Shown here in pieces: positions 11,536 to 23,424 of a stretch of 64,000 bases of DNA. Location of the stretch: positions 558,001-622,000 of the forward strand of contig NW_004457624.1 in NCBI RefSeq assembly GCF_000203815.1. The letters run 5' to 3'. The notes beneath the pieces were generated by a model, which saw only the letters and a program-made list of their open reading frames with translations, did no database searches and was not told the DNA's origin. The DNA is from Cavenderia fasciculata. Lineage: Eukaryota; Evosea; Eumycetozoa; Acytosteliales; Cavenderiaceae. The position numbers and the translations under genes were made by a program. Numbering within the stretch: the first letter of the stretch is position 1; each line of letters starts with the position of its first letter.

Positions 11536-13126
11536 AACAACAACAATTGCAGCAGCAACAAATTAATCCATTATCATTTGGAGTTGATTTATTTATTGAA
11601 GATATTACACCACAAATTTATTTTAATAATCTTGGTTGTTTACATTTTGATTTACATAAATATACATCATCAATATTTTATTTTACAAAGGCATTAAAAT
11701 CTTCAACTCCAACAACTACTTCAACAACACCTTCAAATAATAATAATAATGGCAAATCATCTAATAATTCATCTTCATCGGCAGCAAATATAACAGTTGA
11801 TCCAAAATCAATTGAACATGACAAGAGAACAGAAATATTTTATAATACTGGATCATTATTATTGTTGACTGGAAAACCAGAATTGGCATTTTCATGTATT
11901 CAAGAAGCTTGTTTACTTTTACACAACAATCCATTGGTTTGGTTACGATTGGCTGAATGTTGTATCATGGCACATGTCCAAAGATGTCGAGAGGATGACA
12001 AATCAAATCAAACAAACTCGATTCAAGTGTTTGATAAAGATGATCAATACAACAAACGTATCCTATTACCAAATCAATCAGGTCTTCATAAAGGTTTACA
12101 AATTGAAGATAGTGATGTTCATTCAACTTTAGTGTAAGTCAAATTCATAAAAGAAGAAATGAATGAATAGAATAGAATAATAATAATTATTAATCATATA
12201 TATTATATTTATAATTATTTAGTGATGAAAATGATGAATCAAGTAGGTTAGGTACATTATCATTGGAATTTGCAGCCAAATGTTTAAGAAATTCATATTA
12301 CATCCAAAAGAAAGTTTTAAAACAATGTAAAATCAATAATAATAATCAAAATAATCCAAAGAAATCTGCTGCCTCTGCTGTATCTTCTTCCTCTAGTACA
12401 AATAATAATAATAGTAATCCATCAACTACATCTTCTCCACCATCATCATCTACATCTACTATGCCATCAACAACTTCCAATAATATACCATCGGGAGTTG
12501 ATTTATACCACCAAAACGCCATTGAATTAATGTTGTCCATTTTGTCATCACAAGCATACATTGCATTGTGTACTTGCAACCCAGTGGTGTCACTTACAGC
12601 CTCCAAGGAAATGTTGGCTATTTGCAATGAATATCCAACCGGTCAATACGATAAACACAAATTCTACGCTCATTTATATGCAGCTGAATCATGCATCATG
12701 TTGAATGCTCCAGATGAAGCAATCTCATTCCTACCACCACAATTCATAGATTCAATTGGTAGTAGTGGAGCTGTAGGAGGAGGAGGAGGTTTGTCAATGG
12801 GTGGTGCTGCAAGTAGTGTAAACTCTCCACTCAGTACATCAGACTATCAAAATATATTCTATACCAATCTTGCGATTGCCTATCTTGTCAAAGATAATAT
12901 CCAAGATGCATTAAAATGTATAGAAACCATTTTAAATGATAAACAAAATAATAATAATAATAATAACAATAATAATAGTAGTAGTAGTAATAATAGTATG
13001 ATGAATGATTTCGATGGTAAACTTATATTATTACAAGTGTATATAGAAGTAAGAGCAGGTAGAAAATTAAGCGCACTTTCAATATTATCAAAACAAAGAC
13101 CGGTACCAATTATATTTTCTTCTTAA
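10165..13126 (+). CDS. cnot10: CCR4-NOT complex subunit 10 (TPR protein)
   Basis: CNOT10 of the CCR4-NOT deadenylase complex, which shortens mRNA poly(A) tails in the cytoplasm; in animals CNOT10 forms a module with CNOT11. Exons are 10165-11193, 11277-12133 and 12223-13126, phases matching, 929 aa. Family landmarks: ILLYNQAVLLHATKQHGSAY (TPR), a NNLGCLHFDLHKYTSSIFYF block, NPLVWLRLAECCI, LEFAAKCLRNSYY, and FYAHLYAAESCIMLNAPDEA. Low-complexity inserts break the TPRs: a 26-residue Asn run coded by (AAT)n at 10912-10983, a Gln run at about 11493-11550, and Ser/Thr/Pro tracts. Human CNOT10 is about 740 aa; the extra length is nearly all in these inserts. Confidence 0.93.
10912..10983 (+). repeat. 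(AAT)n microsatellite coding for poly-Asn in CNOT10
   Basis: About 24 AAT triplets in frame code for an Asn run between two TPR segments. The repeat opens all reading frames locally, which explains poly-Ile and poly-Leu shadow frames. Length variation here would not break the frame. Confidence 0.9.
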
Positions 13127-13309
13127 ATTCAAATACACATCAATAATAATAATAATCATGACAATAACAAACCATACCAATCTACGAGTATCTTTTAGAA
13201 TAATAAGATGGATAAATAAATAACATTTTCTCGAACGACGGAGGAGAGAAATATAAATATATATAATTTAAATGGGAGATATTTATTTATTTATTTATTT
13301 TTTGGAGGA

Positions 13310-15017
13310 TTATTTAACATTCTTTAAGACAAAAACATAGGCATAATTGGGGTAACCTGTTGGTGGGAGGCTTGGCAACTTGATGCTGAATCCACTACCG
13401 GCCTTGTTGACAGTATAGGATAGAGTGTTACAGGCGGTTGATGGAGTACATCCAAGGAGGAATACCTGGGTGGATGAAGAGGCAAGTGGCTGGGTAAGAG
13501 AAAGAATACCATTGGTTGGCCAGACAAAAGAGATACAATAGACATCCAAAGTGTTTGGATTGGTAGTATACCAGATTTGTTCTTCGGCAGTATCGTTTTG
13601 AGCTCTCCATGGAATAGTATCATAGATGGCAGCATTGTTGACATCCATCCAAGCACCAATTTGGAGTAATCTTTCTTGCATGATCCATGGAATCAGACCG
13701 TCTGGAGTGGGACCAACATCAAGCAACAAGTTACCACCACAACTGACAGTACTGACCAATTGGTAGATAATATCGGTGGCCGATTGGAATCCAGAGAATG
13801 GTTCGTTTTCATTGTAACCCCAATTTTGACCAATGGTATAACAGTTCTCCCATTTATGACCAATTGATTTACCTGGATTGTATCTATCGTATGGTGTAAA
13901 ATATCCACCATCCTTCATTGGACATTCAGCACCCCAACGATCATTGGTTACAATTTCATCCTTGACTGTACTATTAGTATACAACCATGCCAAAAATTCA
14001 GTACTCTTCCAGTATGCTGAATATCTAAAAAGATAGAAAATAAAAAAAGAATGGATGATTAATATATTTGAATAAAGAGTATATACTTATATAATTTGAT
14101 TTAAACTTACTGTTCCCAATCACCATCAGCCCAAATAACAGATGGTTCATATTTTTGAATAATGTCGTAGAGTTGTGGTAACATGATTTCATCGACATAT
14201 TTGGATTGAGTTGGTGGTTGACCGGTAGCCTTGTCAGCGTCATATATTGGATTGTACCATTCATAGAGTGAGTGATAGAGACCCATTTTAAGACCAGCCT
14301 TTCTAACAGAGTTGGTAACCATTGCAACCAAATCTTTGTTTGGACCCACGTCGACACTATTCCAACCCCATGATTGTGGACTTTGCCATAAACAGAAACC
14401 TTCATGATGTTTTGATGTTAATACAACATACTTGGCACCAGCTTTTTTGAATAAATCTGCCCATTGATCTGGGTCAAAGATATAAGCATTAAAGTTTTCA
14501 GCGAATTTCTAAATAGATTATAAAGAATAGAAATCAAAAAGATAGAATGTTAATTAATGTGTAAAAGAGATATAGGACTTTATATTCTAAAATGGTCACT
14601 TACTTGATATTGGAAATTTGGACCAAAAGAAGTGTTATGGAATCTTTGAGTTGCACCACCATCTTCTGATGGGTTGTTATAATTATACCAGTACCACTCT
14701 GGGAGAGCAGAACCATAATGGGGAACAGAGTAGACACCCCAATGGATAAATATACCAAATTTACTTTGATCATACTAAATAGATAGATATTAAATTAAAT
14801 AATTTTACAAAAAAATATTAATAATTAGAATGGAGAATAATAATAATATTTGGGGATTATTCTAGAGGTGGAGGAGGAGGAGGAGGATACTAACCCAAGT
14901 TGGTAAAGGACGACTATTTATAGAAGCCCAAGTAGGTTCATATGTTTTATCAGCTGCATAGATACCAATCGATAGAGACAATGTAGCAACTATTATTGAT
15001 AGTGCCAGCCTCATCAT
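13310..15017 (-). CDS. alfA: Alpha-L-fucosidase (GH29), secreted
   Basis: Glycoside hydrolase family 29 enzyme that removes alpha-L-fucose from glycans, most likely lysosomal or secreted. Exons are 15017-14895, 14774-14604, 14508-14111 and 14024-13310; the total is 468 aa, normal for the family. A signal peptide is clear ([20 protein letters not shown], then AADK). Family blocks: [41 protein letters not shown] (the Asp of this block matches the family nucleophile region), [22 protein letters not shown] and [17 protein letters not shown]. The first three exons are easily missed, because only the last gives a long open frame. The C-terminus ends in a beta-sandwich-like part. It converges with CNOT10 on its 3' side. 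Confidence 0.94.
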
Positions 15018-16000
15018 CTTTTAATATGTAAGAGTTTGTTATAATATGTTTAGATATAAATTAAATATATTAAAAATATATAAAAGATAAGATGAACTGA
15101 ACAGTTATTAATGATGATGAATATAGAATGAATTGATTGATTGATGGATAAAATGGAGAGTCGATCAAAAAAGAAAAAGAAACAGATTTAATCCTAAATC
15201 AAATAAAATTGAATTCAAATTGTCAAATCAAAATATGGTAACTTGACTTGTTGATTGTCTACCTACCTTCCAACCTACCACTCTTGCCCATTACATCCAT
15301 ATCGTCAAACCAAAACATGTCCGAGTGAGGGTGGTGTTATTTATGAGGGGTGTGTTTGGATATTTTTTTATACGAAACAATCCAACCATCAGCCATGGAT
15401 AGTCAATTGTGTGTGTATGTGTTGGTGTGTGAATAGATATAATTGTCTCTTTTTGATCTACTACCCCTCTTCAGCATTAATGTCATCTACCCTCCTACCC
15501 AAGCATAAAAAAAAAAAGCAAACAGACTTTTTGAAAAAGATATGGTTGGTTGCTTTCCAACAACTTGTTTCTTTTTTCTATTCCATCCTTCCAATCATAA
15601 GCCACTTGATTTACCAGGGTCATCCATGTCTATATAGACCTGACGTGATTCAATCATGCAATCCAACTGAACCTTTAAATGGGTCAACCAATCTAATCGA
15701 ACCAATATTAAAATTTATGTAATCTTTTCATCATGAGATCATCTCCAAAGAAAAAAGAAGTAAGAGATGATATTGGTATTATTTATTATATATTTACCTT
15801 ATTTAAATATATATGAATAGATAGATGGGATAGATACATGTCTCAAATTAAATTGATCGACCTTCATGAATTTTCAGTATTAAATTAATTGTGAATGAAA
15901 AATACGATCGATTGAATCGTGTGAATCATATGATTGTTGTTCATTGTAATAGAGATCTATCTGTGGAGAAGAAGTAGAGTAGATATTTAGAATTTATAGA
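15018..16000. other. Gene-free stretch between fucosidase and QNG1
   Basis: 983 bp between divergent start codons, so it should hold both promoters. A frame at 15255-15722 opens without an ATG and has no protein-like features. The middle part (about 15250-15720) is less AT-rich than the edges, with GTGTGTGTATGTG-like text. I see no RNA gene here. Confidence 0.5.
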
Positions 16001-17052
16001 ATGGATGTATTAGAATTAATTCGTAGTAGTACAAAATATGTTAGTGATCAATCAAAACATGTAACGATCAATGAAGATGCACTCGCAAAGGAGTGTGATT
16101 TGTTCTTGGAGGAGAATAAAAAGAAGAAGCATAAGGAGATCTGGGCAGACAATGAATTCCACTATTGCGATGTTGATAGAACACAAAAGGATGCGAATCA
16201 CGAGACCTACTATTCAGAGTCAACTGCACAATATATCATCGTTATGGACGCACTCAACCATTGCTTTTGGCCTGACGAATCACTCGAATACCATCATTTG
16301 GCACGTGGACTCAAACAAGCTATTGAAAAGGATGCACATGTCTTTGACGCAGCACGTCTCTCTCAAGTGACACCTGCAACACTACACCAATGGTTTGGTC
16401 GTGAACTACCAAACATCGAAGAACGTTGTAGACTATTACGTGAAGTTGGTGATGCTCTCACACAACATTTTGGAGGTAGCATTAAAGAATTGATTCTATC
16501 TGCTAATCATAATGCTTCATCTTTAGTTGATGTATGTCAATCAATCAATCAATCAATCGATCACATCACATCACATACTTACTCTTTTCTATTTTCAAAT
16601 TGTAGATTGTATCAAGATACTTTTGGGGATTTAGAGATACAAGTATATACAAGGGTAGACAAATATTCCTTTACAAGAGAGCACAAATCTTTGTTGGTGA
16701 TTTGTGGGGAGCCTATGAAGGTAAGGGGTTGGGCAAATTCAAAGATATCGATCGTTTGACCATGTTTGCAGATTACCGTGTTCCACAGATCCTTCGTCAT
16801 ATGAATGTATTGCAATACTCTGAGGAATTGTCTGCATTGGTAGACTCTAAAAAGGAGGTTGCCGTCGGATCAGAGATGGAGTTGGAAATCCGTGCCGTCA
16901 CAGTTCAAGCCGTCGAACGTATGAGAGACATCTTTAACAAAAATCATTGTTCATTATTGGCACTCGAAGTAGATTGGATGTTATGGGGTCGTGGTGAAGC
17001 AATGCTTGATACTTTACCTCCACATCATCGTACATTTACCATTTTCTATTAA
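16001..17052 (+). CDS. qng1: Queuosine 5'-phosphate N-glycosylase (queuosine salvage, DUF2419)
   Basis: Member of the Q-salvage/DUF2419 family (human QNG1, formerly C9orf64), which frees queuine base from queuosine 5'-phosphate so that it can be put into tRNA. Eukaryotes cannot make queuine, so an amoeba that eats bacteria would gain from this. Exons are 16001-16531 and 16606-17052, phase 0, 325 aa. Family blocks: VMDALNHCFWPDESLEY, LLREVGDALTQHFGGS, SRYFWGFRDTSIYKGRQIF, YKRAQIFVGDLWGAYEGKG and ITMFADYRVPQIL (seen as LTMFADYRVPQIL), then EIRAVTVQAVE and a C-terminal HHRTFTIFY. A GGTAAGG inside GAAGGTAAGGGG (near 16721) is not used as a splice donor, because the conserved frame reads through it. 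Confidence 0.92.
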
Positions 17053-17346
17053 ACCAACAAATAATAATACAAATAACAATATTAACAATACAAACCAAAC
17101 TACTTGTTTGTTTTTTTTAATTTTTTTCTTTTCTTTTTTATTTTTTGTTTGTTTTTAATATTCTCTCAACAAGGTAATTATTGGGAGAATTTAATATTAT
17201 TATTATTATGATTATTGATTTGTTATTATTACCAAGTGATTGTTGTTGTTGCTGTTGTTGTTGTTTTTTCAGGGGTGTGTGGAGTGGTCGTTTGATTTGG
17301 ATGAATCTACTACAACTACTACTCTTTTGGATTGGGGGTATTTAGT

Positions 17347-19459
17347 TTAGAAATAAATAGTTTTTAAGGCACCTTCGAATTTGAGAACAGAATTGATGAA
17401 AGAGTCGGTTTCCTTGGCGTGAATACGGTTGTCAATGTGGATCATATCTTGATCGATGATAAAGTCGATATCGTTGTGATTGGTCCATTTGTTGTGGTCG
17501 CCCTTGCCCAAAACGTTGACCAATTTATGTTTGTAGCAGGTGAGCTTGATACGGAGCTCGGTGGCGTCCATTTGGAGGAGACTGGCGAGCTTGGCAATCG
17601 AGATGGAGCTGTAGAGGGTGATGTAGGAACGGATGGTGGTGAGCAACGATTGTTGTTGGACCTCCTCGATAAAGAGGGCTTGTTGGAGACGGGATGGGTC
17701 AAAGACGGTTTGGTTGAGACCGGAAATGTACGGTGAGACTGGACCGACACAACGTGGTGAGGCAAACGAGAAGAGCTCTTCGTAGACGCTGATCTCTCCC
17801 TTTTGCATACGCAAAAGCTTCTCGCCAAACTTCTCCTTGAGGTGGCTGCTGACATTGTCGTCAATCTTGCTTGGACTCAACGATTGGCAGATAGCGAGCA
17901 AGGCGTACATCTTGTCAATCTTCTTTTGGTTGTGGTCGCTTTGGAAGTTTTGGATACGCGACTTGGACGACACCGAGATGAGAATGGTGTTGAGTGCCTT
18001 GTTGGCTTCATTATAACGACGGGACATCAAATAAGCAAATCCTAAATAATAATAAAGTGTGATATGACAAGCTGTAACAAATGTATACATTGCCTAAAAA
18101 TAGAAAAAGGAAACAAAATAAAAAGTTAGAAATTTGAAATAAAAGAAATGGTCATTGATTTGTTTTGTGTTTTGTTTCCAACATACTCTTTTACCCATAT
18201 CAATGAGTTCCAAAGTCTTGAGAGCAAGTGTATAATCTCCCAATAAACATTGAACACGAACTAAACAGATAATACTATAGTAACCCAACATTTTATAAAC
18301 TGGATGTGAACAGAAATCATCCATTGAATTTTCATTTCTACAAAAAAAAGAAAAGAGAAATAAAAAGTTAGTTTCTATCTATTATTATTATTAAATAAGT
18401 ATAATTTAGATTTCTTACCCAACAGAGTTACTGTCAAAGATTTGTGATTTTCTAATGAGCAAATAAAGGTATTGAATGACAGAGGTGGTATCCCAGATGT
18501 CTGGATTTTCGGCGAGGAATTCAACGTCGGCCTTTTTAAGCTTGGCCTTTGCAAATGTGTGATATTGGTATACAAACTCATCGACAATATCCCATACCCA
18601 GGCATTTGGAAGATCTATTTCAACTTCGGCTGGTGATTGAGCATCCAAAAGGGTGTTGAAGATGAGGGCATAGTTTTGCCATGATTCAACACAAACATGG
18701 ATATTTGGTTGAGATACACGAGCATAGTAGTAACGGTAGTAGATTTCCTTGTACAACAAGATAAAGAATTTATCAGTGACTAGAAATGATTCAATAAAAA
18801 ATAATTGTTTGATTAGTTTGATGTGTCTCTTTTGTGTAATCACTAGACTTATTTGTTTCTTTCTTACAATTATTTTCATCAATCTTGTCACCCAACAAAG
18901 CAACAAAGACATCGACAGTTGGAAGGGCACAGTTTGGATAGTAGAGCTCACATGAACGGAAAAAGTTGTCGTATGAGAGCAAGATATCTTGATGCGATTG
19001 TGACTTGAAGTTGTTGAGGAAGTTGATCATGTAGTTGATGACTGGTGTGTAGAGGGCGGTAGCTGGTGGCAAAAAGTTGGCTTGGAAGTTGGTACCTCCG
19101 AGCTTTTGTTGAGCTTCAAATTGTTGGTGTTGGTGGAGCTGCATTTGTTGTTGTGGAGTCAAGTTGATTGGGAATGACTCGACATTCGAGGGTGGCTTAC
19201 GGCTGTGCTTACCACCACCACCACCTTGTTGTTGTTGTCCTTGTTGTCCTTCACCTTGTTGTTGTTGACCCTTGTTGTTGTAGTTTTTACCTCCACTACG
19301 TTGTCCTTGGCCTTGTCCACCTTGTTGGTTGTTTCCTTGACCCTTGTTGTTGTAGTTCTTTTGACCACTGTTGTTGTTGTTGTACTTCTTTTGACCACGT
19401 TGTTGTCCTTGTTGGTCGCCTGAAGATGAAGCAGTTGATGATGTAGTAGTTCCTTCCAT
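17347..19459 (-). CDS. eif3L: Translation initiation factor eIF3 subunit L
   Basis: eIF3L, a PCI-type subunit of the eIF3 complex that loads the 40S ribosome. Exons are 19459-18868, 18779-18419, 18337-18187 and 18093-17347; phases agree and give 616 aa. The first about 110 residues are an Asn/Gln/Gly-rich tail (YNNKGQ-type repeats) absent from animal eIF3L. Family blocks follow: [75 protein letters not shown], the MRIDE-like and [20 protein letters not shown] segments, and [11 protein letters not shown] at the winged-helix end. It diverges from eIF3A, another subunit of the same complex, across 436 bp. Confidence 0.95.
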
Positions 19460-19895
19460 TTTTGGGGGGTTGTGTCTGATTCTTATAAACTTCTTTAATT
19501 AAATCACTACTAGGTCTCTATACTAACTATCTATATTATGTGTTGTGAAGTGAATCTGTTATGAACGACAAAAACACAACTACTACTTATTAATCTGGTT
19601 AAAAACTAATAATAAGAGAGAGTAAAAGAGATAAAGAAGAAGTATAAGGGGCGGCGCTTCTTGACTTCACTCTCTGTCACAAAAACGATCATGCGCAGAG
19701 CTGAGAAAAAAATTAAAAAAAAATTACAAAAAAAACTTCAAAAACAAATGAGACGAGGGAGACGTCTCCTATCCTCACGCCCTAACCTTACGATTCTTTG
19801 TGAACTCACAATCATTATCATCTTTACTTACTCTCACTCTTATAAAGTATTTATATAACATCATAGTTTTATATCTATCTAGATAGAGTAGTAAA
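19460..19895. promoter_or_regulatory. Bidirectional promoter between eIF3L and eIF3A
   Basis: The two start codons face away from each other, 436 bp apart. The centre (about 19647-19800) is clearly richer in G/C than other intergenic DNA here, with GGGGCGGCGCTTCTTGAC, CATGCGCAGAGCTGAG and CTCACGCCCTAACC. A perfect 12-bp palindrome GGAGACGTCTCC with an ACGT core lies at 19758-19769. The frame at 19661-19858 in this stretch has no protein-like features. Confidence 0.6.
19758..19769. promoter_or_regulatory. GGAGACGTCTCC palindrome, possible factor-binding site
   Basis: Perfect 12-bp palindrome with an ACGT core, inside the G/C-richer centre of the eIF3L/eIF3A promoter, 127 bp before the eIF3A start. 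Symmetric ACGT sites are typical of dimeric bZIP factors, but no binding data are visible in sequence. Confidence 0.3.
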
Positions 19896-22800
19896 ATGTC
19901 ACAATATTTGATATTAAATGAGCAATGTCTCACTAAAGCCAATGGTATGTAAAACATTAATCAACTGATCAAAATATAATCAATCTCTATTCTCTACTCT
20001 ACAAATACATAGATATAGATATAGAGATAGATATAGATATATAGATTTATATGTAGGATGTAATATGTTTACTAATCATTTTGATTTACTTTTACTTTTT
20101 AGATTTGGTACAAATGGGACAAATCACACAAGCTCTTGATACAATTAGAGATTTGTTGTTGTTCCGTAATGTATGGCACGCATCTTTGGAGAATGTGATG
20201 TCACTTTACATCAAGTTGGCTGTAGAGATTCCAATCAACAATGAACAGATTCTTTACATCAAGGATGGTTTGCATCAATATCGTGGTAGTTTGACTGCCC
20301 AAAAGGAGTACAACTACACTCCACTCGACAACATTATCCGTTTGTTGGTGTCTTTGGTCGAAGCCAAGCTCGAGCAAACCAACAAGGAGGTTGCCGAGAA
20401 CCCATTACCAGTTGCTGAAGGTGCCGTCGACGAGCGTCTCGCCCCAGTCCTCCGTCTCATGTCTGACTGTTTCCAAATCATTGTCGATATTCTCAAGTAC
20501 CCCAAGCTCGAAGTGTTGTACCTCAAGTACACCACCCAAGCCTTTGCCTTTATCGCCAAGTACGACCGTAAGAAGGAGATGTACCGTTTGGACGAGATCA
20601 TGCGTTCCCACGTCGAGAACTTGCTCAAGAGTCAAAACACCTACCTCACCCCCGAAACTGTCTATGCTCACGTTGACGCCCGTTTCGGTCAACTCAATAC
20701 CGCCATCTCTATGAATCTCTGGCAAGAGGCTTTCCGTGCCGTAGAAGACATCAATACTTTGTTTGGTATGCTTGCCAAGCCCAAGCCAAACGTATTGGCC
20801 AACTACTACCAAAAGCTTGCTCAAATCTACTGGGTGTCTGGCTCTCATTTGCTCCATGCCTACGCCTTGTACAAGCATCTCTTTTACAACAAGTCCTACA
20901 ATACTACCTTTGCCAACGAGGATTCGGAAGCCTATGGAAGTGTGTTGCTCGTCGCTGCCTTGTCCTCGCCACTCAACGAGACATCATCGACCAAGTCATT
21001 GTTGCATTTTGACAGCCAAGCTCAACGTAACACCAACCTTGCTGCTTTGCTCGGTCTCCCAGCCTTCCCAAAGCGTGATGCTTTCTTGTCGGACGTCAAG
21101 CGTCTCGTCGGAACCAGCAGCCAACCAGAGCTCGTCGACTTGTACGAACACCTCGAGGAACGTCCAGGCTCGCCACTCGTCATGGCCAAGACACTCGCTC
21201 CAGTCCTCGAGTACATTGCCAACTCGACCAACCTCTCGGTCTATCTCCGTGCCATGCAACGCACCGTCTTTGTCAAGACCGCCATCCAAGCCTCCAAGGT
21301 CTACGAAGTCGTCCGTCTCGACCAATTCGCCGCTCTCGTCCCATTCTTTGAGAGTCGTGAGATTGAAAAGATGTTGCTCGACGCCATCAAGAAGCGTCTT
21401 GTCGGTGCCCGTATCGACCATCGTGCCGGCGTCGTCCGTTTCGGTCACTATGACTTTGACAGCGCCAAGATTGGTGACCAGCTCTCTGGACTCGCCAGCG
21501 GTCTCCGTCGCGCCCTCTCGATGATCGACTCGCAAAAGAAGGACACCAAGTCGGTCAGCGACAAGCGTGAAGTGTATGTCCGTATCATCAACTCGCTCTC
21601 TGACGAACACCGTCGTATCCTCGCCCGTAAGGAGGTTATCGAGCGTAAGAAGATCTACACCGAGCAACAAGAACGTATCAAGCGTCAACGTGAGGAGGAG
21701 GAGCTCGAGCGTATCGCCGCCCAAAAGGCTGAGCGTGACCAACAACGTATGCGTGAAGATATGGAACGTCGTGAAAAGGAACAAAAGGAAGCCGAAAAGG
21801 CCGACAAGATCATCAACCTCACCATCACCAACGTCGACAAGGCCAAGGCCGACATGGCTGCCAAGGTTGCCATCCTCTCCAAGGAGCTCGAGTACACTGA
21901 ACGTGCCTTCCGTCACGAAGAATTGCCAATCTACAACGAATCACTCAACAACAAGACCAAGGAAGACAAGGAATACTTTGAACAACGTCAAGCCGAGGCC
22001 AAGAAGCACCACCGTGAATCGTTTGAACGTGCCATCTCTGAAAAGATGCGTCTTGCCCGTCTCACAGAAGACATTGCCATCTTTACCGAGCGTGTCCTCG
22101 CCGTCCGTCAAGAACAATTGCCAGCCCTCCAAGCCCAACAACAAGCTAGATTCCGTAAGTTTGTCGACGACGAACGTCAACGTCTTGCCGAAATCCGTGA
22201 AAAGAGACGTGAAGAAAAGAGAATTCAAGATGAAAAGCAAAAGAGAGAAGAAGAAGAACGTAGACAACGTGCCAAGGAAGAAGAAGAACGCAAGGAACGT
22301 GAGGAACGTGAAAGACAAGAACTCATCAAGAACGAGACCTTTATGCAAAAGAGAGAAAGAGAAAGAAGAGAAGCTGCTGCCGCCGGTAATGGCCCAGCTG
22401 CCTCTTCAACTGGTGGTTTTGGTGACGACGACAAGTGGAACCGTGAAATCACTCGTAATGATGGTGACAAGTGGGGTCGTGATGCTCCACGTAGAGACGA
22501 TGGTGACAGATTCCCACCACGTAGAGACGACGGTGGTGACAGATTCCCACCACGTAGAGATAATGGTTTCGGTGGTGATGCTCCACGTAGAGACGACGAT
22601 GGTGGCAGATGGGGTCGTGATGCTCCACGTGATGGTCCTCGTGACGGTCCTCGTGATGGTCCACGTAACGACGGTGGTGACAGATACGTTCCACCACGTA
22701 GAGACGGTGGTTTCGGTGGTGATGCTCCACGTAGAGATGGTGGTTTCGGTGGTGATGCCCCACGTAGAGATGGTTTCGGTGGTCCACGTGACGGTCCACG

Positions 22801-23254
22801 TAGAGATGGTGGTTTCGGTGGTGATGCTCCACGTAGAGACGACGATGGTGGTAGATGGGGTCGTGATGCCCCACGTAACGATGGTGGTTTCGGTGGTGAT
22901 GCCCCACGTAGAGATGGTTTCGGTGGTCCACGTGACGGTCCACGTGACGGTCCACGTAGAGATGGTGGTTTCGGTGGTGATGCTCCACGTAGAGACGACG
23001 ATGGTGGTAGATGGGGTCGTGATGCCCCACGTGACGGTCCACGTGATGGCCCACGTGATGGTCCTCGTGATGGTCCACGTGACGGTCCACGTGACGGTCC
23101 ACGTGACGGTCCACGTAGAGATGGTGGTTTCGGTGGTGATGCTCCACGTAGAGACTTTGGTGCCCCAAGAGACAACAACAACAACGCCAATAAGCCACCA
23201 GTCAAGAACCAAAAGGATGACGATGGATGGACCATTGTTGGAAAGAGAAAGTAA
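19896..23254 (+). CDS. eif3A: Translation initiation factor eIF3 subunit A
   Basis: eIF3a, the scaffold PCI subunit of eIF3. Exons are 19896-19944 (only 49 nt) and 20103-23254, giving 1066 aa; the short first exon supplies MSQYLILNEQCLTKAN, which aligns with the usual eIF3a start (ALKRANEF in man). Next come the helical repeats and PCI domain (about residues 1-500; RLDQFAALVPFFESREIEKM is in it), then a long charged coiled coil (about 540-780: ERIKRQREEEELERIAAQKA). The tail at about 795-1035 is a tandem array of Arg/Asp/Gly units (RRDGGFGGDAP, RRDDDGGRWGRDAP, DGPRDGP). Mammalian eIF3a also has a DDDRGPRR-type repeat tail, so the feature is ancient although the units differ. It ends in DDDGWTIVGKRK. 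Confidence 0.96.
22460..23160 (+). repeat. Tandem DNA repeats coding for the eIF3A tail
   Basis: Repeated words GGTCCACGTGACGGTCCACG, CCACGTAGAGA and GGTGGTTTCGGTGGTGATGC alternate many times. Units near 22735-22995 and 22930-23150 are nearly identical at DNA level, which points to recent expansion or gene conversion. The repeat keeps all three reverse-strand frames open for several hundred bases; those are shadows. Confidence 0.9.
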
Positions 23255-23424
23255 ACATTTACTCAAAAAGATGAATCAAAGATCAAGATCAACGACTATA
23301 CAAAGATTTCCTCTCTTTTCAAGATCACATTAATAATAATTTCAAAATAAATATTACCAATATTAAACAATAAGAATATGAAACCTCAAGTAATATGATA
23401 AATATTAAAACTTTATTACAGTAT

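Noticed and set aside
15255-15722. 155-codon plus frame
   Set aside because: Opens with TTG, no in-frame ATG until late, no family character.
16715-16730. Splice donor-like GGTAAGG in QNG1
   Set aside because: The family sequence AYEGKGLGKFKDI reads straight through.
20996-21916. 306-codon minus-strand frame opposite eIF3A
   Set aside because: Shadow of strongly biased codons; the plus strand is a clear eIF3A.
22225-23266. Long open frames on the minus strand opposite the eIF3A tail
   Set aside because: They are built only from the complement of the repeats and share no protein features.
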